DNA of 64,000 bases from Actinomyces oris (GTDB lineage: Bacteria > Actinomycetota > Actinomycetes > Actinomycetales > Actinomycetaceae): positions 128,507-192,506 of the forward strand of contig NZ_MSKS01000009.1 in assembly GCF_001937445.1 (NCBI RefSeq), given 5' to 3'. This document shows positions 9,546 to 18,688 of this stretch, in pieces. The notes under the pieces were generated by a model. The model ran no database searches, was not told the DNA's origin, and was given only the letters and a program-made list of their open reading frames with translations. The number at the start of each line of letters is the position of its first letter. Position 1 is the stretch's first letter. The position numbers and the translations under genes are program-made.

Positions 9546-11512
9546 TGGATCGCGTGTGGGAGAGGCTGTCTGGCCCCCTGTCGCGACGCGCAGGCAGCCT
9601 CTTCCGCCATCATCGTTTCGGCCTCTACATCCTGGCAGTGCTGGTAGGGCTCGCCTCGGGCCTGGGGGCGGTGCTGTTCCGGCTGGGGATCGACGCCTGG
9701 TCCCGGCTGCTGAGCGGAGCTGACGACTACACCATGTCGATGGGGCCCTCGGTTGGGCTTCTGGCGCCTTTGGGGAGCTGGTTCGTCCTGGTCGCCCCGG
9801 TGCTCTCCGGTCTCTTGACAGGACCATTGATGTCCCGACTGGGCCACACCCCCACGGGCCACGGGGTGGCCGGCGTCATCTGGTCGACTCGCCACGGCGA
9901 CGGCACCATGGCGCCCCTGCCGGCTCTGGCCGCGACGACGTCGGCCGCGCTGACGATCGGCGGCGGAGGCTCGGTCGGTCCGGAAGGGCCGATCGCCGAG
10001 CTGGGCGCGTCGACGGCGAACATCATCGGACGGGGGCTGCGGCTGCCCAGGTCCTCGATCCGTCACCTGGCGGCCGCCGGGACGGCCGCCGGCATCGCCT
10101 CCGCCTTCAACGCGCCGCTGGCCGGGGCCTTCTTCGCCCTGGAGGTCATCCTCATGGGCTTCAGCGCCGACGCCTTCATCGTCATTGTCCTGGCCTGTGT
10201 CTCCTCGACGGTCCTGTCTCACCACCTGCTGGGGACGACGCTGTCGCTGTCACTTCCCTACCTGGATCTGTCCGGCGATGCCCAGCTGGGCTGGGTCGCG
10301 CTGCTGGGAGTCGTGGGCGGGGGCGTCGGTATCGGCTTCATGCGTCTTCGCTTCGTCATCCTCGACGCCCTGACCCGCGCCTGGCAGCGGCTGGGCGTTC
10401 CGATCTGGGCGCGTCCGGGCATCGGCGGGCTCGCGGTCGGTGCGACTCTCCTGATTCTGCCCGAGATGTACGGCGAGTCGTCAGCCACTCTCAACCGGGC
10501 GCTGGCGGGACGCTACGCCCTGACGCTGCTGCTGGTGCTGTGCGTGGCCAAGATGCTGGCGACCTCCTTGACTCTGGGGATGGGTTTCATCGGCGGGGTG
10601 TTCGCCCCGTCCCTGTTCATCGGTGGGACGCTCGGCGCGGCCTTCGGCACCCTCGTGGCTCCCAGCTACGCGCCGGCCGCCGGGGTCTTCGGGGTGATCG
10701 GTATGGGAGCGGTCTTCGCCGGTGCGGCTCGCGCCCCGATGACGGCGGTCCTGCTCATCATCGAGATGACCGGGCAGCACGCGCTGCTGGTGCCTCTCAT
10801 GCTGGCCACGGTACTGGCCACCTTCATCAGCAGGTTCCTGTCACGCGGCACGTTGTTCACCGAGGAGCTGCGTCGTCGCGGAGAGGATGTCGAGGACCCG
10901 ATGTCCACCACGCTCCTGGGGCGCACCCACGCCTCCCGGCTCATGGTGGACCCGCCCGACGTGCTCCAGGCCACGGCGCCGCTCAGCCAGGCCGCCTCCG
11001 TGATGAACCGGCGTGGCGTCTCAGCCCTGCCCGTGGTCACCGGCGGACAGGATGGCACCGGCGAGCTGCTTGGTTGTGTGACGGCCGCTCAGCTCGCCGG
11101 AACGATCCTGAGCGATGAGTCCGACGACGCCTCTGCCCGGCCGGCGACGCTGGCGGACCTGCCGCTGGTCCGCGACCGTCTGCACTGCGAGGACGAGGCG
11201 ACCGACGTGCTTCAGGCCCTGACCGGTACCCGCATGGAGGGGCTTCCGGTGGTTGCCCGGGCAGCCGGTTCCGGTGCGGAGGAGCTGGTGGGCTGGGTGT
11301 CCCACAGGATCGTCGTCGAACGGCTCTACGAGGTCCAGGCGCAGGCCCGTGCAGCCGCCGCCACCTACACCTCCTGGGGCTCACGGCTTCAGGACAAGTG
11401 GCACTCCCGCCCTGTTCCTCCGCGCAGAATCGGAAGGATCAGCCGCATCAGCCGCATCAGCCGCATCAGCCGAATCAGCCCGCGCAGCTCGCGCCGTTCC
11501 CGGCGCCGATGA
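9545..11512 (+). CDS. ClC-family chloride channel / H+-Cl- exchanger with CBS domains
   Basis: Integral membrane anion transporter of 655 residues. The ClC core spans roughly residues 20-430, with many hydrophobic helices. The family motif GxxGPEGP appears as GGSVGPEGPIAELG and the later selectivity-filter loop as GGVFAPSLFIGG. The usual first GSGIP motif is degenerate (GHGVAGVIW). A cytosolic part from about residue 455 contains two CBS-like repeats (VLQATAPLSQAASVMNRRGV; EDEATDVLQALTGTRMEGL). The C-terminus is a basic tail built from repeated Arg-Ile-Ser, encoded by a 9-bp tandem repeat. Starts by TGATG overlap with the peptidase gene, which suggests coupled expression. Confidence 0.9.
   Translation: MDRVWERLSGPLSRRAGSLFRHHRFGLYILAVLVGLASGLGAVLFRLGIDAWSRLLSGADDYTMSMGPSVGLLAPLGSWFVLVAPVLSGLLTGPLMSRLGHTPTGHGVAGVIWSTRHGDGTMAPLPALAATTSAALTIGGGGSVGPEGPIAELGASTANIIGRGLRLPRSSIRHLAAAGTAAGIASAFNAPLAGAFFALEVILMGFSADAFIVIVLACVSSTVLSHHLLGTTLSLSLPYLDLSGDAQLGWVALLGVVGGGVGIGFMRLRFVILDALTRAWQRLGVPIWARPGIGGLAVGATLLILPEMYGESSATLNRALAGRYALTLLLVLCVAKMLATSLTLGMGFIGGVFAPSLFIGGTLGAAFGTLVAPSYAPAAGVFGVIGMGAVFAGAARAPMTAVLLIIEMTGQHALLVPLMLATVLATFISRFLSRGTLFTEELRRRGEDVEDPMSTTLLGRTHASRLMVDPPDVLQATAPLSQAASVMNRRGVSALPVVTGGQDGTGELLGCVTAAQLAGTILSDESDDASARPATLADLPLVRDRLHCEDEATDVLQALTGTRMEGLPVVARAAGSGAEELVGWVSHRIVVERLYEVQAQARAAAATYTSWGSRLQDKWHSRPVPPRRIGRISRISRISRISRISPRSSRRSRRR
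11438..11482 (+). repeat. 9-bp tandem repeat (about five copies of ATCAGCCGC)
   Basis: Five consecutive 9-base units (11438, 11447, 11456, 11465, 11474), the first three exact and the last two with changes. They lie in frame inside the ClC gene and encode repeated Arg-Ile-Ser near the C-terminus. A 9-bp unit keeps frame when copy number changes, so it may vary between strains. Confidence 0.85.
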
Positions 11513-11567
11513 GAGTCCGCCGGAGGCTCGACGCGCTCAGAAGCCGTTCAGGGCACGCCGTAGCGCC

Positions 11568-12122
11568 TCACCGATCCCGACCACTGCGCGGAGTCTTGTG
11601 AGTCCGGCCCTCCTGAACCGCTCGCGCCTTCTCGGTGATGCTCTCGGTGAGGGTGTCGGACAGTTCCGTGATGCGCTCGGCATTGGCCACGATGCGCCGG
11701 GGATCGGACATCCACATCCACGCAGCGGCGACCACCGGGAGGATCGCCGGCAGGTAGCACCGGGACCGGCCCCAGTGGGCCCACACCGAGTCGTTGAGCT
11801 CGCCGGGCGAGGAGGCGGGCAGGGTGAGGATGCCGATGAGCACCGCCATGGTGGCCAGAGCCCCCAGACACATCCAGCCGATGTTGCGCATCCGGCGCCC
11901 GTTGTGGGCCACGCAGACGGCCAGCAGGATGTACAGGCCGCCCCCCAGCAGGTTGAAGGACCAGACCGCGGGCTCCTCATCGGGGCTTCTCAGCAGCGTC
12001 GTCAGGGAGGGGACAAGAACGACCGCCCCGAAGACGGCGAAGACGCCGACCAGGATCCGTCCCCACCCGTACGCGGGACGACGGGTGTCCTGAACCGGAC
12101 GTACCGATGAGCGCTCGTCCAT
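11568..12122 (-). CDS. Small multi-pass membrane protein of unknown function
   Basis: I do not recognise a named family. The protein has about four hydrophobic helices (WGRILVGVFAVFGAVVLVP; LGGGLYILLAVCVAH; CLGALATMAVLIGILTL; LPAILPVVAAAWMWM) and a charged cytosolic C-terminal tail with heptad-like spacing. The start is placed at the ATG at 12122 (MDERSS, 184 residues), with GGAAAGG about ten bases upstream. An ATG six codons earlier at 12140 is also possible. It is divergent from the aminopeptidase gene and convergent with the ClC gene. No evidence for function. Confidence 0.65.
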   Translation of the reverse strand: MDERSSVRPVQDTRRPAYGWGRILVGVFAVFGAVVLVPSLTTLLRSPDEEPAVWSFNLLGGGLYILLAVCVAHNGRRMRNIGWMCLGALATMAVLIGILTLPASSPGELNDSVWAHWGRSRCYLPAILPVVAAAWMWMSDPRRIVANAERITELSDTLTESITEKARAVQEGRTHKTPRSGRDR

Positions 12123-12209
12123 GAGGAACGACCTTTCCATGTGATGACCTTCGGCACGCGCAGCACCGGTTCAACCTCCAACCAATGCCAGAACGTTACT
12201 ATTCACAAC

Positions 12210-14156
12210 GTGAGCACCATTAAGTTGACCAAATCCCTGAACGCACGCGCCTCGGCGGAGGATGACCGCAAGGATACCGACCTCAGCAGTCAGGCCGAGG
12301 TCGACACGGTCGAGGAGACCGAGAGCTCCGAGGCTCCCGCCGCCAGGGACGGAGCCGGCTCGACAGATACCGAAGCCGCCGAGCAGGTCCTGAAGCAGGA
12401 CTCCGACGGCGACGAGGAGACCTCCGAGGCCCAGGAGGACGATACCGACGGTGCCACCGCCACGGGCAGCGAATCCGATGCGCCGTCCGGAGTCGGGCCT
12501 GATGACGCCTCCGGCACCGAGGCCGACGTGCTCGTCCTGGCCGCAGCGCCGGGCCGGGACGGGGCCGAGGCACCCGAGATCCTCCTGGAGGGCCTCCAGC
12601 CGCCCTCGAGCACCGCCCTGGAGGACCTGGACATCAACGCACTCGTGACCCTGCTGCCGTCTCTGGGCTTCTCAGGCGCCCAGGACTCCGTGGTGCGCCT
12701 GCCCTCCTCCTCGGTGACCGGCCAGGGCTACCGGGGACCGGCGACGATCCTCATAGTCGGCGTCGGAACAGGCTGGGCCGACACCGACCCGCTCGCCGTC
12801 ATCACCGACGACGAGGCCGCGCTGGGCTACGACCAGACCGGTCTCCTGCGCCGGGCCGCCGGACGCGCCACCCGAGCACTGGCCGGGACCGACTCCGCGG
12901 TCCTGGCACTGCCCGCGCTCTGCGAGGAGCAGCTCGCCGCCGTCGTGCACGGAGCCGCTCTGGGCGCCTACTCCTGGAGCGCGACGAAGAACGAGGACCG
13001 CCCCGGCCAGGAGAAGACCTCGAAGTGGACCTCCCCGCTCAAGAGCATCTTCATCGTCTCCCCCCTGGCCGACACCCCCGAGGGGCAGGAGGCGATGGCG
13101 GGAGCACTGGCGCTGGCCCAGGCCACGGCGCTGACCCGGGATCTGGTCAACGAGCCGCCGAACCGACTGACTCCGCAGGTCTTCGCCGAGAGGGCCCGTG
13201 CAGCCGGGCAGGCGGCCGGCATCCGTGTAGAGATCTGGGACGCCCCGGCACTGGTCGAGCAGGGCTTCGGGGGGATCCTCGGCGTGGCTCGGGGCTCGGT
13301 GCACCCGGCGCGCCTGGTCCGTCTGGAGTGGTCGCCGGTGCACGCAGCCGAGGCCGCCGGCGGGCGGGCGAGTTCACAGGCCGAGGGCGACGGCGCAGCC
13401 GGCCGCCCCAAGCACGTCGCCCTCATCGGCAAGGGCATCACCTTCGACTCCGGCGGCCTGTCCCTCAAGCCGGCCTCCTCCATGCCGGAGATGAAGTCAG
13501 ACATGGCGGGGGCCGCCACCGTGCTGGGCGCCATCGTCACGGCCGCGCGCCTGGCGCTTCCGATCCGCGTCACCGCGTGGCTGGCGCTGGCCGAGAACAT
13601 GCCCGGGGCAGACGCCCAGCGCCCCAGCGACGTCATCACGATGTTCGACGGCACCACCGTGGAGGTGACCAACACCGACGCCGAGGGCCGCCTGGTCATG
13701 GCCGACGCCCTGGCCCGGGCCGTCACGGAGGAGCCCGATGCCGTCCTGGACGTGGCCACCCTCACCGGGGCGCAGATCGTGGCCCTGGGCGATCACGTGG
13801 CCGCCGTCATGGGGACACCGGACCTTCGAGAGGAGGTCGTCGCCGCGGCGCAGCGGGCGGGAGAGTCCTTCTGGCCGATGCCGCTGCCCGCACACCTGCG
13901 TGCCACCCTGGACTCGCCCTTCGCCGACCTGCGCAACACCAAGGTCGGCTCGCGCGCCGGCGGGATGCTCTCGGCCGGGCTGTTCCTGCGCGAGTTCGTC
14001 GGGCGGCGGCCATGGGCCCACCTCGACATCGCAGGCCCCGCCTACAACGACTCCTCGCCTTGGGGACTGACTCCGACCGGCGGGACGGGCATGGGGGTCT
14101 CCACTCTGGTGGAGCTGCTCCGTTCTCTGTCCGCCGAGGTCAGCATCCTTTCCTGA
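12210..14156 (+). CDS. pepA: Leucyl aminopeptidase (M17) with an acidic insertion
   Basis: Dinuclear-metal cytosolic aminopeptidase. The catalytic C-terminal domain is complete: GKGITFDSGGLSLKPASSMP, EMKSDMAGAA and the M17 signature NTDAEGRL supply metal ligands and the active-site Lys and Arg. GTG at 12210 (MSTIKLTK) is the likely start, giving 648 residues against about 500 for the family. The excess is a low-complexity acidic stretch at residues 13-115, rich in Glu, Asp, Ser, Thr and Ala, placed before the usual macro-like N-terminal domain. An upstream in-frame ATG at 12141 would add a leader that looks non-coding. Confidence 0.92.
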   Translation: MSTIKLTKSLNARASAEDDRKDTDLSSQAEVDTVEETESSEAPAARDGAGSTDTEAAEQVLKQDSDGDEETSEAQEDDTDGATATGSESDAPSGVGPDDASGTEADVLVLAAAPGRDGAEAPEILLEGLQPPSSTALEDLDINALVTLLPSLGFSGAQDSVVRLPSSSVTGQGYRGPATILIVGVGTGWADTDPLAVITDDEAALGYDQTGLLRRAAGRATRALAGTDSAVLALPALCEEQLAAVVHGAALGAYSWSATKNEDRPGQEKTSKWTSPLKSIFIVSPLADTPEGQEAMAGALALAQATALTRDLVNEPPNRLTPQVFAERARAAGQAAGIRVEIWDAPALVEQGFGGILGVARGSVHPARLVRLEWSPVHAAEAAGGRASSQAEGDGAAGRPKHVALIGKGITFDSGGLSLKPASSMPEMKSDMAGAATVLGAIVTAARLALPIRVTAWLALAENMPGADAQRPSDVITMFDGTTVEVTNTDAEGRLVMADALARAVTEEPDAVLDVATLTGAQIVALGDHVAAVMGTPDLREEVVAAAQRAGESFWPMPLPAHLRATLDSPFADLRNTKVGSRAGGMLSAGLFLREFVGRRPWAHLDIAGPAYNDSSPWGLTPTGGTGMGVSTLVELLRSLSAEVSILS

Positions 14157-14186
14157 ACCCTCGTTCGTCGGAGACGGGTCAACGAC

Positions 14187-14225
14187 ACCCGTGCCGGGGC
14201 CTTGCGTAAGCGCCCCGGCACGGGT
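14187..14225 (+). terminator. Rho-independent-type terminator after pepA
   Basis: Perfect 14-bp inverted repeat: ACCCGTGCCGGGGC (14187-14200) and GCCCCGGCACGGGT (14212-14225) with an 11-base loop. It is followed only by TCGTTATC, a poor U-tract, as is common in high-GC actinobacteria. It starts 31 bases after the pepA stop. Confidence 0.8.
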
Positions 14226-14394
14226 TCGTTATCAGTACCGCCCATGTACAGTGATGCGTCTCACCCCGTTTTCAGGACTCTGGTCCCTCAACAGCAACCC
14301 CCCTGGCTCCTGTACGCCCTCTTCAGATGGAACAATGGCCCCGTGCCGAGCCGCCCTCCGTGGGCGACATGACCAAGCAACAAGGAGTGAGTTC

Positions 14395-15768
14395 GTGACA
14401 GAGACCGTCTACGACATGGTCATTCTGGGCGCGGGATCGGGGGGCTACGCCGCCGCCCTGCGTGGCGCCCAGCTGGGCCTCAAGGTCGCCCTGATCGAGG
14501 CGGACAAGCTGGGGGGCACATGCCTCCACCGCGGCTGCGTGCCCACCAAGGCCTTGCTGCATGCCGCCGAGACCGCCGATGCCGTGCGCGAGGCCGCCAC
14601 GGTGGGCATCAAGGCCGCCTTCGAGGGCGTGGACATGCCGGGAGTCCAGAAGTACAAGAACAGCATCGTCTCGCGGATGCACAAGGGCCTTGAGGGCCTG
14701 GTCTCCTCGCGGGGCATCGATCTGATCCAGGGCTGGGGACGTCTGGTTGCTGCCGACGCCGTCGACGTTGACGGTCGCCGCATCACCGGCCGCAATGTGA
14801 TCCTCGCTTCCGGCTCCTACTCCAAGACCATCGGGCAGGAGATCTCCGGAGGCGTCATCACCTCCGAGGAGGCCCTGGAGATGGACCATGTCCCCGCTTC
14901 GGCAGTGATCCTGGGCGGCGGCGTCATCGGGGTGGAGTTCGCCTCGGCCTGGGCCTCCATGGGCAGCCAGGTCACCATCATCGAGGGGCTGCCCCACCTG
15001 GTGCCCAACGAGGACGAGGCGATCTCCAAGCAGCTCGAGCGCGCCTTCCGCAAGCGCAAGATCACCTTCCGCACCAACACGATGTTCGAGTCGGTTGAGC
15101 GCCACGACGGTGGGGTGACCGTGCGCACCCAGGACGGCAAGACCCACGAGGCCGAGGTCCTCCTCATCGCCGTGGGGCGCGGACCGGCCACGGCCAACCT
15201 GGGCTACGAGGAGGTCGGGGTCTCCATGGACCGTGGCTTCGTCCTGGCCGACGAGTACGGCCGCACCAATGTCCCCGGCGTGTGGGCGGTGGGCGACATC
15301 GTTCCCGGCGTCCAGCTCGCCCACCGCGGCTTCGCCCAGGGCATTGTCGTGGCGGAGAAGATCGCGGGCCTGGACCCCACGCCGGTCAACGACGTCCTGG
15401 TCCCCAAGGTCACCTTCTGCGAGCCCGAGATCGCCTCGGTGGGGCTGTCGGAGGCCAAGGCCGCCGAGATCCACGGCAAGGACAACATCACCACCGCCGA
15501 GTTCAACGTGGCAGGCAACGCCAAGAGCCAGATCCTGGGGACCCAGGGCTTCGTCAAGCTCGTCTCCCTCAAGGACGGCCCCATCGTGGGCTTCCACGCC
15601 ATCGGCGCCCGCATGGGCGAGCAGGTCGGAGAGGGCCAGCTCATGGTGTCCTGGGAGGCCGACGCCGACGACGTCGCCTCCCTGGTCCACGCCCACCCCA
15701 CCCAGAACGAGACCCTCGGCGAGGCCGCCATGGTCCTCGCCGGCAAGCCGCTGCACAACCACGGCTGA
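14395..15768 (+). CDS. lpdA: Dihydrolipoamide dehydrogenase (E3)
   Basis: FAD-dependent disulfide oxidoreductase that reoxidises the dihydrolipoyl arm of 2-oxoacid dehydrogenase complexes, passing electrons to NAD+. GTG at 14395 follows AAGGAG (14382-14387) and gives 457 residues, a normal length. Visible are the N-terminal FAD Rossmann motif GAGSGGYAAALRGAQLG, the redox pair Cys43/Cys48 in GGTCLHRGCVPTK, the NAD Rossmann motif GGGVIGVEFASAWASMG and the C-terminal interface motif HAHPTQNETLGEA with the catalytic His/Glu. Thirty bases separate it from the E2 gene, so they probably form an operon. The lipB and lipA genes needed to lipoylate E2 lie about 7 kb downstream. Confidence 0.97.
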   Translation: MTETVYDMVILGAGSGGYAAALRGAQLGLKVALIEADKLGGTCLHRGCVPTKALLHAAETADAVREAATVGIKAAFEGVDMPGVQKYKNSIVSRMHKGLEGLVSSRGIDLIQGWGRLVAADAVDVDGRRITGRNVILASGSYSKTIGQEISGGVITSEEALEMDHVPASAVILGGGVIGVEFASAWASMGSQVTIIEGLPHLVPNEDEAISKQLERAFRKRKITFRTNTMFESVERHDGGVTVRTQDGKTHEAEVLLIAVGRGPATANLGYEEVGVSMDRGFVLADEYGRTNVPGVWAVGDIVPGVQLAHRGFAQGIVVAEKIAGLDPTPVNDVLVPKVTFCEPEIASVGLSEAKAAEIHGKDNITTAEFNVAGNAKSQILGTQGFVKLVSLKDGPIVGFHAIGARMGEQVGEGQLMVSWEADADDVASLVHAHPTQNETLGEAAMVLAGKPLHNHG

Positions 15769-15798
15769 TCCAGCTAGACGAGAGTAAGGAAGACAGCA

Positions 15799-17118
15799 AT
15801 GTCAGAGTCCGTGAAGATGCCCGCCCTGGGTGAGTCCGTCACCGAGGGGACGGTCTCCTCCTGGCTCAAGGCCGTGGGAGACACCGTCGAGGCCGACGAG
15901 CCCCTGCTGGAGGTCGCTACCGACAAGGTCGACACCGAGGTCCCCTCCCCCGCATCCGGCGTCCTGCTGGAGATCCGTGTCCCCGAGGACGAGACCGTCG
16001 AGGTCGGCACCGTCCTGGCCATCATCGGCGACCCCTCTCAGGCGGGCTCCGCCCCAGCCCCGGCCGCCCCCGCGCCGCAGGCCGCCCCCGAGCCTCCGGC
16101 TCCCGCACCGGCCCCGGCCGCTGAGGCCCCGGCACCCGCCGCCCCGGCGCCGGTGAGCACTGGAGCCTCGGGCTCCTACGTCACGCCGATCGTGCGCAAG
16201 CTCGCCAAGGACAAGGGCGTGGACCTGTCCACCGTCACCGGTACAGGTGTGGGCGGACGCATCCGCAAGCAGGACGTGGAGGCCGCGGCCAAGGCCGCCG
16301 AGGAGGCCCGCGCTGCTGCGGCCGCCCCAGTTCCGGCTGCTGAGGCGCCGGCGCCCACCGCGGCCAAGTCGGCCTCGGCCAAGCCCGAGGTGGACACCAC
16401 CCTGCGCGGCCGCACGGAGAAGATGAGCCGACTGCGTCAGGTCATCGCCGATCGCATGATCGACTCCCTGCAGACCTCCGCCCAGCTGACCACCGTTGTC
16501 GAGGTGGACGTGACTCGCGTGGCCGCGCTGCGGGCCCGCGCGAAGAATGACTTCCTGGCCAAGAACGGCACCAAGCTGACCTTCCTGCCCTTCTTCGTCC
16601 AGGCGGCCACGGAGGCCCTCAAGGCCCACCCGAAGATCAACGCCTCCATCGAGGGCAAGAACGTCACCTACCACGACGTCGAGCACGTCGGCATCGCGGT
16701 GGACACGCCGCGCGGCCTGCTCGTGCCGGTGGTCAAGAACGCCGGGGACCTCAACATCCCCGGGCTGGCCAAGCGCATCAACGACCTGGCCGCCCGTACC
16801 CGGGACAACAAGGTCAACCCCGACGAGCTCAGCGGCTCGACCTTCACGATCACCAACACCGGCAGCGGCGGTGCCCTGTTCGACACCCCGATCATCAACC
16901 AGCCGGAGGTCGCGATCCTGGGCCTGGGCGCCATTCAGCGCCAGCCCCGCGTCATCAAGGACGCCGACGGCGGCGAGGTCATCGCCATCCGCTCGGTGTG
17001 CTACCTGGCCCTGTCCTACGACCACCGACTGGTGGACGGCGCAGACGCGGCCCGCTACCTCATGACGGTCAAGAAGCGCCTCGAGGAGGGCGACTTCGGC
17101 GGCGAGCTGGGTCTGTGA
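15799..17118 (+). CDS. sucB: Dihydrolipoamide acyltransferase (E2), 2-oxoglutarate dehydrogenase type
   Basis: E2 core of a 2-oxoacid dehydrogenase complex, 439 residues. There is one N-terminal lipoyl domain with the lipoylated Lys43 in TDKVDTEV, then an Ala/Pro-rich linker, a peripheral subunit-binding domain ([18 protein letters not shown]) and a second Ala/Pro linker. The C-terminal catalytic domain ends with [15 protein letters not shown], where His and Asp of HxxxDG are catalytic. The [11 protein letters not shown] lipoyl start is typical of succinyltransferase-type E2, but the acyl specificity (pyruvate, 2-oxoglutarate or branched chain) is not certain because no E1 gene is in the window. 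A strong terminator follows. Confidence 0.93.
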   Translation: MSESVKMPALGESVTEGTVSSWLKAVGDTVEADEPLLEVATDKVDTEVPSPASGVLLEIRVPEDETVEVGTVLAIIGDPSQAGSAPAPAAPAPQAAPEPPAPAPAPAAEAPAPAAPAPVSTGASGSYVTPIVRKLAKDKGVDLSTVTGTGVGGRIRKQDVEAAAKAAEEARAAAAAPVPAAEAPAPTAAKSASAKPEVDTTLRGRTEKMSRLRQVIADRMIDSLQTSAQLTTVVEVDVTRVAALRARAKNDFLAKNGTKLTFLPFFVQAATEALKAHPKINASIEGKNVTYHDVEHVGIAVDTPRGLLVPVVKNAGDLNIPGLAKRINDLAARTRDNKVNPDELSGSTFTITNTGSGGALFDTPIINQPEVAILGLGAIQRQPRVIKDADGGEVIAIRSVCYLALSYDHRLVDGADAARYLMTVKKRLEEGDFGGELGL

Positions 17119-17145
17119 GCCAGCGCTCGGCCCGCTAGGCCGTCA

Positions 17146-17180
17146 ACGGGGCCCCGCACCATCACGGTGCGGGGCCCCGT
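17146..17180 (+). terminator. Strong intrinsic terminator after sucB
   Basis: Perfect 15-bp inverted repeat ACGGGGCCCCGCACC (17146-17160) / GGTGCGGGGCCCCGT (17166-17180) with a 5-base loop, followed by TGTCTTG, 28 bases after the E2 stop. Confidence 0.9.
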
Positions 17181-17961
17181 TGTCTTGCCCACTACTCGAG
17201 TTCCGTGCTCAGACGCACGACGAGCGCCTCATCTCAAGACACCGGCGCGATGAGCAAGAGCAGGACCGTCTGCCCGAGCGCGGGGCGCCCGTCGTCCCAG
17301 GACACCGGTACGGCGGACGAACCCGGCCTGGTTCTCGTTGCTCGCCTCCCCGGCGGGGGCCGGTGCGACTACCCGCGGTCGCCTGGATAGCGCCTGGCCT
17401 GTACTGCACGAAGGTGGGGCGCTACTGGAGGAGGGTCGGGGGTACTCCAGGTGGGTGGGGCCTTCGTGCAGTACGCACAACCCTTGGACAGTGGATCCCC
17501 ACCCTCGTGGAGTGGGCCGCTCTACGACGTAGGCGGCCAGGGCCGGTGTTTCACCGACTCCTCCGGGCCCCACAGGGCAGGAGTCGGAGAAGGCCTGGCA
17601 GGGGAGGGTGAAGCCGCTCCCCGAGGTGAGGGCACCCGGCTTCGCCGCCAGGACCCTACGAAGTCGATCCCGCCGGCAGCCCAGTGTCCACCGTGCTGAC
17701 ATCAACGAGCCCGCCGTTGAAGCGCCCCCCTGAAGGTCGTTGAAATTCTGCGGTTTTTCCCCGGCGTACGGCGCCGGTGCGGGGTTGATGTCAGCGCCAT
17801 GGACACCGGCGGTTCTTCAGACCCTGCCCATCAGCCCACCGTCGTCTCCAAGGCAACCTGCCCACCCCGAGCGAGCATCCCTGCGAACGCATTAGAAGCC
17901 ATGACGCTCACATGGCTCAGGAGTGAGGAGGTGCGACGCGCCCGGCCCCGTCCGCTCAGGC
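17181..17961. repeat. Repeat-rich non-coding stretch with nested and spaced inverted repeats
   Basis: About 780 bp without a credible gene. Three structures stand out. First, GTACTGCACGAAGG (17401-17414) pairs perfectly with 17461-17474, and the loop contains a smaller CTGGAG/CTCCAG stem. Second, a related motif, CTCCACGAGGGTGGGG, lies on the minus strand at about 17497-17512. Third, a near-perfect inverted repeat of about 23 bases joins 17684-17706 to 17784-17806, sharing GTGTCCA and GCTGACATCAAC. The possibilities are a MITE-like element, REP-type repeats or a structured RNA. I do not recognise a family. Confidence 0.55.
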
Positions 17962-18603
17962 TCAGGACTCCTCGGCCGTTGTCGACTCACTGCCGGCGAA
18001 GGGGATCCCAGCCAGCCCGACGACGCGGCGGGCGAAGTCGATGCGATCCTCCGTGGAGCTGAACTCGCCCGCCAAGGGACCGTCGAGCAGCAGTGAGGCC
18101 AGGCCGTGCACGCTGGACCAGATCAGGACCTCCACCTCGAGCTGAGCACCATCACCCATGACGGCCTTCGCCAGACGGGCCAGCTCATGGCGCGCACGCT
18201 CTCCAGCCTGCACCACCTCCGGGAAGCGTTCGGGGTCACAGACGTCGGGCCGGAACATCACCCGGAACACCCCGGGATGATGTAGCGCGAACTCAACGTA
18301 GGCGGTTCCCGAGGCCGTCAAGACCGCGCGCAGATCCGTGCTCCCAAGCCCCTCGTGCGCCGAGGCGAGCCTGTCCGCGAGCTCATCGAAGCCCTCACGT
18401 ACCAACGCCGCCAGGATGGCCTCACGATTGGCGAAGTAGTGGTACGGCGCCTGGTGCGTGCAGCCGGCGCGACGCGCGACCTCCCGCATGCTCAGCGCAC
18501 TGGGGCCGGATTCATCGAGGAGCTGTCTGCTGGTTCGCAGCAGCTCGGAGCGCAGGTCCCGGCCGCCGCGGCGCCCTGAGGCGCCTGTCGATTCAGAGAT
18601 CAT
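17962..18603 (-). CDS. TetR/AcrR-family transcriptional regulator
   Basis: 213-residue repressor. The N-terminal helix-turn-helix is SMREVARRAGCTHQAPYHYFA at about residues 41-61, with the typical HYF end of the recognition helix. The C-terminal helical ligand-binding domain includes YVEFALHHPGVFRVMF and resembles the WHG-type TetR C-terminal domain. The ATG is at 18603. It faces the redox fusion gene across 85 bp that contain two operator-like half-sites, so it probably represses itself and that gene. The ligand is unknown. Confidence 0.92.
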   Translation of the reverse strand: MISESTGASGRRGGRDLRSELLRTSRQLLDESGPSALSMREVARRAGCTHQAPYHYFANREAILAALVREGFDELADRLASAHEGLGSTDLRAVLTASGTAYVEFALHHPGVFRVMFRPDVCDPERFPEVVQAGERARHELARLAKAVMGDGAQLEVEVLIWSSVHGLASLLLDGPLAGEFSSTEDRIDFARRVVGLAGIPFAGSESTTAEES

Positions 18604-18626
18604 GGGAGGAGTCTAGAACCGAACTA

Positions 18627-18672
18627 CTAGACAGTGTCCAGTTGGCTGCTATGCTGACTTGACACTGTCTAG
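18627..18672. promoter_or_regulatory. Probable TetR operator pair
   Basis: CTAGACAGTGTC (18627-18638) is the exact reverse complement of GACACTGTCTAG (18661-18672), spaced by 22 bases. Each copy is also internally palindromic around GACA-(C/G)-TGTC, the usual form of a TetR site. The pair lies between the divergent regulator and redox genes and ends just before the GAGGGG ribosome-binding site of the latter, so binding would block both promoters. Confidence 0.75.
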
Positions 18673-18688
18673 CACGTGAGGGGTAAGA

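Noticed and set aside
17180-17705. Several 60-158 codon frames in the gene-free stretch after sucB
   Set aside because: Frames on both strands are equally open, compositions are Pro/Arg/Ser-rich and follow the repeats, and none has a convincing start.
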